Position numbers and translations under genes: made by a program. From LZORAL124-50-18 sp051208045 (GTDB lineage Bacteria > Pseudomonadota > Gammaproteobacteria > Pseudomonadales > Oleiphilaceae), in the NCBI GenBank assembly GCA_051208045.1, contig JBPJFY010000019.1:1-56247 (forward strand): 56,247 nucleotides of DNA, in the 5' to 3' direction. Positions 53,675 to 56,247 of this stretch are shown here, piece after piece. The notes beneath the pieces were generated by a model. That model saw only the letters and a program-made list of their open reading frames with translations. It searched no databases and had not been told where the DNA came from. How positions within the stretch are numbered: position 1 is the first letter of the stretch; each line of letters opens with the position of its first letter.

Positions 53675-54613
53675 TCAGTTCACTTCCGTTTCACTGACCA
53701 CCGTGCTGACGGACTCATCCGCGAGGGCCTGAGCCAGCGCGCTGGCCGCGTTTTCAATCAGGCCATCCAGATTCCGGGTTTCATCAGGGATCGACGTACT
53801 CACACCCAGCCGGCAGCGGATACGCTCATCGCCGGTGAGTTCCAGCAGGATTTTGTCCAGTTGGTGGGTCATCTTGCGCGCAATCACTTCCGCTTCATCC
53901 CACCCCATGCCGGCGGAAATCGCCACAAAACGATGATCATCATAGCGCGCCAGCAGATCCGTCCCCCGGCGCAACACGCCGTGTAAACCGTTGGCTACGG
54001 CTTCGATCACCATACCCACCGACACCTCGGCGTCATCAAGCGCATCAAGGTTTCGGATGGCGAGCATCATCAGCGTAACCGGCAGTCGCTGACGCATCAT
54101 CATCAGCCACTCACGTTCGGCATACTCTTCAAAGTAATGCCGGTTATACAATGACGTCATTGGGTCGATCGACCCCTCATGCTGCTCGCTTTTCGTTTCT
54201 TCCAGCGCGATTTCCGTGGCCAGCAAACTCTCGATCGCTTCCACCCGGGAAGACACGTCACGACACGTACCGACATAATAGTCCGTTACACTTCCGTCCT
54301 GCCGCAGGGGCGCACCGGTAATTTCCAGCCAGACCTGCGACCCGTCTTTCCGGGACGCACTGACAATCACCTGGCAGGCCAGTTTATCCGAAATCGCTTT
54401 TCTGAAGGCCTGAACCGCCGTCGGGCGAGAGCGTGCGCCCAGCAAAAAGCGTGTGCCCTGACCCAGCAACTCGTCCGCGTCATAGCCAATCATCTGCACA
54501 AATGCGGGATTGGCGTAAACGATTTCATTCTTCTGTGTGCTGACGTCCGTAATCACGACTCCGTCACGCATACTGGTCAGCGCTGAAAGCAAAATATTAT
54601 CATCATTCAGCAT
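53675..54613 (-). CDS. PAS protein with degenerate GGDEF domain
   Basis: A 312-residue protein. A PAS domain (about 6-125) with MIGYDADELLGQGTRFLLG and TCRDVSSRVEAIESLLATE precedes a GGDEF-type domain beginning DPMTSLYNRHYF. The active-site loop reads DDHRF (225-229) instead of GGDEF, so it cannot make c-di-GMP by the usual mechanism; it may bind nucleotide or act as a signalling scaffold. It follows the SCO-type gene by 2 bases and so is probably co-transcribed with it. Confidence 0.87.
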   Translation of the reverse strand: MLNDDNILLSALTSMRDGVVITDVSTQKNEIVYANPAFVQMIGYDADELLGQGTRFLLGARSRPTAVQAFRKAISDKLACQVIVSASRKDGSQVWLEITGAPLRQDGSVTDYYVGTCRDVSSRVEAIESLLATEIALEETKSEQHEGSIDPMTSLYNRHYFEEYAEREWLMMMRQRLPVTLMMLAIRNLDALDDAEVSVGMVIEAVANGLHGVLRRGTDLLARYDDHRFVAISAGMGWDEAEVIARKMTHQLDKILLELTGDERIRCRLGVSTSIPDETRNLDGLIENAASALAQALADESVSTVVSETEVN

Positions 54614-54615
54614 GC

Positions 54616-55251
54616 CTACTCTCCTTCCATCAATCGGATCAACACTTCCTGCATCAAGGCCGGTTCATGCGGGGGCTGGAAAAATGCGGCAAACTGCCCC
54701 TCGGGATTTACCAGCGCAATGTGGGTGCTGTGGTCCACAAAATAAGGCGCATCCTGAGCATGCTCAGGAACGCGAAAACCGGCGTTCAGTGACTGTGCCA
54801 CCTGGCGCGTGAGCTCCTCTGTCCCGGACAAGCCGATAAAGTCCGGATGAAAAAAGGCCAGATATGCCTTCAAGCGCTCCGGCGTGTCACGCTCCGGGTC
54901 AGCGGTCAACATGATAAAGCGTGCGGGTACGGCCATCTCCGCACCGTCAAGCACCCTTGACAGCGTTTTAAAGGTGCTTAACGTCGTTGGACACACATCC
55001 GGACAGAAGGTGTATCCCACAAAAACAAAGTGCCAGGCGCCCAGCAGGTGCTCATTGGTGAATGGCTGTCCATTCTGATCGGTCAAGGTGAACGGCGCGA
55101 CCGCCTTCACGGGGCGCGCCTGATACACACCCAGCTTTTGCCAGGCATCCCAGGGAACGGGTGCTCTAAACACCGCCTGCGAGACCCAAAGTCCCGCTAT
55201 CAGGGCGACGACACAAGTCACGCCCAGCATGATTCGGTAATTTCCCAGCAT
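54616..55251 (-). CDS. SCO1/SenC family copper chaperone-like protein
   Basis: A 211-residue thioredoxin-fold protein with an N-terminal membrane anchor (about 8-28). Copper-binding motif YTFCPDVCPTTLS (CxxxC) and the later His in VDHSTHIALVNPEG are intact. SCO proteins deliver copper to the CuA site of cytochrome oxidase or act in periplasmic thiol chemistry. No cox genes are in the window. It heads a two-gene unit with the PAS/GGDEF-like gene, an unusual pairing. Confidence 0.93.
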   Translation of the reverse strand: MLGNYRIMLGVTCVVALIAGLWVSQAVFRAPVPWDAWQKLGVYQARPVKAVAPFTLTDQNGQPFTNEHLLGAWHFVFVGYTFCPDVCPTTLSTFKTLSRVLDGAEMAVPARFIMLTADPERDTPERLKAYLAFFHPDFIGLSGTEELTRQVAQSLNAGFRVPEHAQDAPYFVDHSTHIALVNPEGQFAAFFQPPHEPALMQEVLIRLMEGE

Positions 55252-55460
55252 ACGACTATCTACCTTTTACGTGTTATAACCCTTTATGCGGCAAAGCTTC
55301 CTGACGCGCATCAAGCCGGAACATCGCCCACTGTTATAGCGATCCTGAATTCGCTTCCGCCCGAACATGAAAAAATCGCATAATCCCCGGCTAGCGCCTC
55401 CCCTTTTCTCATCTAAACTCATTAGTGAACCCCTCAGAAAGGTGTAGTACAGGAACCTGC

Positions 55461-56111
55461 ATGAGCCCGGACAAACTGTTTTTCATGATACAGGCAGCCA
55501 AAGACGAAGAAGTGCGCACCGGGCGTTACGTCTCACTATTGCGTGAAAAACTGCCTCAGCTGCATCTGAATATCGGCATTCATGATGACAATCCGATTAA
55601 CTGCCTGTTCAAGTTTTCCGTAGAGTACATCGAGATGGCGCCCCGACTCATTGAGTGCGTGGAAGCCTGCGCCAGAGAAGCCGACGAAACAGATCTGTTT
55701 GAGCCGTTTATTGCCACCGCCACCAGTTATTTCATCCACCCCTCAGCCATCTTTTCCCGGTATGCCGGGCTGGATGGCATGATGATGAAGGCGTATCTGT
55801 GCCACCGGCTGATGGAAGAGATGTACGACAACAACAAGAGCATTCGAAACAGTAACCTGGTCGATGTGGAAACCACTCAGGCGAACCTGTTAGCGCATCA
55901 TTTGATTGGTGAACCCTTTGCCAACGAGCTGGATCAGGCCACGCTCATCACCATGTTCAAGCTCGCTGGCTCGCCCAACTACTATGATCTGGACCTGAAT
56001 CCCTTTGTCATGCAAGCCAAACACCGCGCCTGGGAGTGGATGCATGATTATTGGCAGGGCTTACTGGAGCGAAATCACATTCAGTTCCACTTTTCCTTAC
56101 GACACGTGTAA
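55461..56111 (+). CDS. unrecognised cytoplasmic protein
   Basis: A 216-residue product from ATG 55461 (AGGAA upstream); the longer frame from 55425 is unlikely. Helix-rich, with conserved-looking segments LFFMIQAAKDEEVRTGRYVSLLREKL, YFIHPSAIFSRYAGLDGMMMKAYLCHRLMEEM and LDLNPFVMQAKHRAWEWMHDYW. No signal peptide or membrane helix. I do not recognise it. Divergent from the SCO-type gene with about 200 bases between them. Bases 56112-56247 hold no gene I can support. Confidence 0.65.
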   Translation: MSPDKLFFMIQAAKDEEVRTGRYVSLLREKLPQLHLNIGIHDDNPINCLFKFSVEYIEMAPRLIECVEACAREADETDLFEPFIATATSYFIHPSAIFSRYAGLDGMMMKAYLCHRLMEEMYDNNKSIRNSNLVDVETTQANLLAHHLIGEPFANELDQATLITMFKLAGSPNYYDLDLNPFVMQAKHRAWEWMHDYWQGLLERNHIQFHFSLRHV

Positions 56112-56247
56112 GTCCGCGTGGCTAGGAGCCTGTCGGACTTAAGTGCGCGATTGCTGCACAGTGCGTTTCCTGACTGTAATTGAACGGAAAAAGCAGATTG
56201 CAAACCTACTTAGCCTCTTGATACGCATTTCACGTCCCTCAACGAGC

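Noticed and set aside
1..56247. CRISPR array, tRNA or rRNA genes
   Set aside because: No regularly spaced short repeats, and no cloverleaf or rRNA-like sequence found on reading; a dedicated RNA scan could not be run.

Overview
The window is a 56 kb chromosomal stretch of a Gram-negative gammaproteobacterium, probably a marine member of the Oceanospirillales/Alteromonadales type. This rests on a Kdo transferase (WaaA), DUF3080 and SCO-type lipoproteins or anchored proteins, an iron superoxide dismutase under a perfect FNR-type box, 7TM-DISM hybrid kinases and a moderately GC-rich, densely packed gene layout. The genus cannot be fixed from sequence reading alone. No rRNA, tRNA or CRISPR array was seen.

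Layout. 0-1.3 kb: an orphan small ORF and an MqsRA toxin-antitoxin pair with its palindromic operator. 1.4-7.8 kb: a patatin/NTE-like phospholipase, WaaA, an ELM1-family glycosyltransferase-like protein, a GT4 glycosyltransferase and an RluA-type pseudouridine synthase, a cell-envelope cluster. 7.9-12.7 kb: glutathione-dependent formaldehyde dehydrogenase, a von Willebrand A lipid- or periplasm-directed protein, an Atm1-type ABC exporter and a tiny His-rich exported protein behind a Fur-like box. 12.66-14.72 kb: a group II intron with its reverse transcriptase, lodged between convergent genes downstream of the sodB terminator. 14.8-16.9 kb: sodB and a divergent FAD oxidoreductase.

16.9-22.65 kb looks accessory: two 185-bp direct repeats, an AT-richer lipoprotein gene overlapping a 778-residue HET-C domain protein (a candidate effector/immunity pair), then a membrane acyltransferase and a methyltransferase. 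22.65-27.4 kb: an aldehyde dehydrogenase, an acetolactate-synthase-like thiamine diphosphate enzyme broken by one in-frame TGA just before its catalytic glutamate, an amidohydrolase-fold protein lacking most metal ligands, and a GST. 27.4-33 kb: a membrane protein, a DUF3080 lipoprotein and a 933-residue secreted glycine-rich protein.

33-38.9 kb: a TrmB-like methyltransferase, a decayed MazEF-type toxin-antitoxin locus, a small RHH-like protein, an MmcQ/YjbR protein, a periplasmic GH31 glucosidase and an AI-2E/PerM family membrane protein. 38.8-47.9 kb is dominated by signalling: two hybrid histidine kinases, a stand-alone CheY-like regulator and a membrane protein; the larger kinase, membrane protein and regulator form one minus-strand operon. 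48-56.1 kb: an exported SMP-30-like protein, a lipoprotein, several small hypothetical proteins, a serine hydrolase, a PAS protein with a degenerate GGDEF domain, a SCO-type copper chaperone and a conserved-looking hypothetical protein. Themes linking the genes are envelope lipid and glycan handling, redox/metal stress and membrane-borne phosphorelay signalling.
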